The translations under genes and the position numbers were made by a program. The notes beneath the pieces were generated by a model. That model had not been told where the DNA came from and made no database searches. It saw only the letters and a program-made list of their open reading frames with translations. This document shows positions 6,710 to 7,566 of a stretch of 7,566 bases of DNA, in pieces. Origin of the DNA: Armatimonadota bacterium (GTDB taxonomy: Bacteria; Armatimonadota; JAAZEB01); NCBI GenBank assembly GCA_012841485.1, contig DUUU01000038.1:1-7566 (forward strand), given 5' to 3'. Position 1 is the stretch's first letter; every line of letters begins with the position of its first letter.

Positions 6710-6837
6710 CAGCCGACCATCTCCATCATATGACGCTCGATTGTTCCGTTCGCGCGTGATTGGTATGCTGGGCGGAGCCGCATGGTCAACCGGCGGAACA
6801 CCGCGAGCAGGCGCCGGAATGCGGCAGTCTCCCGTCA
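6710..6837 (-). other. Gap between the glycosyltransferase and membrane protein genes, or N-terminal extension
   Basis: The frame of the membrane protein stays open through this 128-bp stretch. An ATG at 6838-6836 overlaps the glycosyltransferase stop as TAATG, which would add 43 residues rich in Pro, Ala and Arg before the signal peptide. ATG 6709 has only GGAG (6724-6721) 11 nt upstream, a long spacing. The short inverted repeat CCGGCG/CGCCGG (6790-6795 and 6812-6817) has no T-run. With no terminator in between, the two genes are probably cotranscribed. Confidence 0.5.
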
Positions 6838-7566
6838 TTATCTCTTTACCGTATGCCATACTTCTCTGTAAAGACCGCGATAGCCGGCCAGCATCCGCGC
6901 CATGGTCCACTCCTTCTCGACGAGCGCGCGCGCCTCCCTCGCCATCGTTGAGGCAAGCTCCTGGTTATTGAGCAGACGGGCCATCGCTGCCGCGAGCGCT
7001 GGTGGATCGCCAGGGGGGACGAGGAGGCCAGTGCGGCCCTCGCGTACCATCTCCGGGAGCCCGCCGACACGCGAGGCAACGACCGGGACTCCCCTGGCCA
7101 TTGCTTCCAGAGTGAAGATCGATTGTCCTTCCGCGAGCGAGGGGACGACGGCCAGGTCGGTCGCCCGCAACAGGGCATCCATATCCTCGCAGAAGCCGAG
7201 GAGGCGCACCGATGGGGCGAGGCCAAGGGCAGCCACCTGGGCCTCCAGGTCCTGGCGCAGCGGGCCCTCTCCGGCCACCAGCAGGAGGCCCTCGGGGAAC
7301 GTTGGGGCGAGGCGCGCCCAGGCATCGAGCAAGTGGGCAATCCCCTTCTGCGGGGCGAGGCGCGCGGCGGTGAGTACCACGGGCCGGGCGGGATGGGGTC
7401 CAAGATCCGCTGGCAGCGGCACGCGCGGCCCCGGAGGCGGGCCGGGCTCGATCCCGTTATAGATGACGCGGAGCATCTCAGGGTGGAGCTCCCGCGCGCG
7501 CGAGTGGGCCGGATCAAGCGCCAGCCTCTCGGCGAGATCGCGCTGGATCGCCTGTGAGACGCACGC
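6838..7566 (-). CDS. GT4-type glycosyltransferase, C-terminal part (5' end outside window)
   Basis: The frame is open to the right edge, beyond the first ATG at 7476; the upstream residues read ACVSQAIQRDLAERLALDP, the usual linker (VSxAI..DL) between the two Rossmann domains of GT-B enzymes, so the gene continues outside. The 242 visible residues form the nucleotide-sugar donor domain: VIYNGIEP (34-41), LTAARLAPQKG (65-75, R69 and K74 likely contact donor phosphates), LLLVAGEGP (94-102), and the E-x7-E motif E146/E154 in SLAEGQSIFTLEAMARGVPVVAS. The enzyme transfers a sugar from a nucleotide (or lipid) donor with retention of configuration, usually at the cytoplasmic membrane face in glycolipid, capsule or exopolysaccharide assembly. 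Donor and acceptor cannot be read. It ends in TAA, overlapping an ATG of the downstream membrane protein frame. Confidence 0.93.
   Translation of the reverse strand, partial: ACVSQAIQRDLAERLALDPAHSRARELHPEMLRVIYNGIEPGPPPGPRVPLPADLGPHPARPVVLTAARLAPQKGIAHLLDAWARLAPTFPEGLLLVAGEGPLRQDLEAQVAALGLAPSVRLLGFCEDMDALLRATDLAVVPSLAEGQSIFTLEAMARGVPVVASRVGGLPEMVREGRTGLLVPPGDPPALAAAMARLLNNQELASTMAREARALVEKEWTMARMLAGYRGLYREVWHTVKR

Noticed and set aside
6725..6789. Promoter for the membrane protein gene (TTGACC at 6789-6784, TATGAT at 6730-6725, minus strand)
   Set aside because: TTGACC has no acceptable -10 at 16-18 nt (best is CATACC, 3 of 6), and TATGAT has no -35 at a suitable distance. The two are too far apart to belong together.
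6790..6817. Terminator between glycosyltransferase and membrane protein genes
   Set aside because: The inverted repeat CCGGCG/CGCCGG is only 6 bp with a 16-nt loop and has no T-run.

Overview
The window is a GC-rich bacterial chromosome segment of dense, ordinary-looking genes. It has no mobile elements, CRISPR arrays, rRNA or tRNA that I can see. Intrinsic-type terminators, good Shine-Dalgarno sequences, a TTG start and the gene mix fit a free-living GC-rich heterotroph. The pair DUF6807 protein plus sugar phosphate isomerase/epimerase is common in Armatimonadota and Planctomycetota, so a lineage of that kind is my guess. It is not proven by anything here.

Layout: (1) 3-713 (+) is the C-terminal part of a large protein that enters from the left edge; it looks carbohydrate-related but I do not recognise it. 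It ends at a strong intrinsic terminator (746-784), which faces a second intrinsic terminator (793-823) for the opposing genes. (2) 839-2833 (-) is a two-gene operon: a TIM-barrel sugar phosphate isomerase/epimerase (2015-2833) followed 36 bp later by a DUF6807/'PmoA' family protein (839-1978). A promoter with a perfect TATAAT box lies at 2943-2971. (3) 2834-3212 is a divergent regulatory region. (4) 3213-4286 (+) is an isocitrate dehydrogenase read from a TTG codon behind a GGGAGG ribosome binding site. (5) A long hairpin at 4348-4393 separates it from the next convergent gene. (6) 4397-6709 (-) is a 770-residue membrane protein: a degenerate alkaline-phosphatase-superfamily-like extracytoplasmic domain joined to about ten or eleven transmembrane helices. 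(7) 6838-7566 (-) is the C-terminal part of a GT4-type glycosyltransferase cut by the right edge.

How they fit together: the isomerase and the DUF6807 protein probably act in one sugar or polyol catabolic route, possibly related to the carbohydrate-like protein at the left edge. The isocitrate dehydrogenase is central metabolism. The glycosyltransferase and the membrane protein are probably cotranscribed and suggest envelope glycan work. The membrane protein is the least explained gene here and the best candidate for new biology. I found no sign of a defence system or other exotic locus, and I do not claim one.
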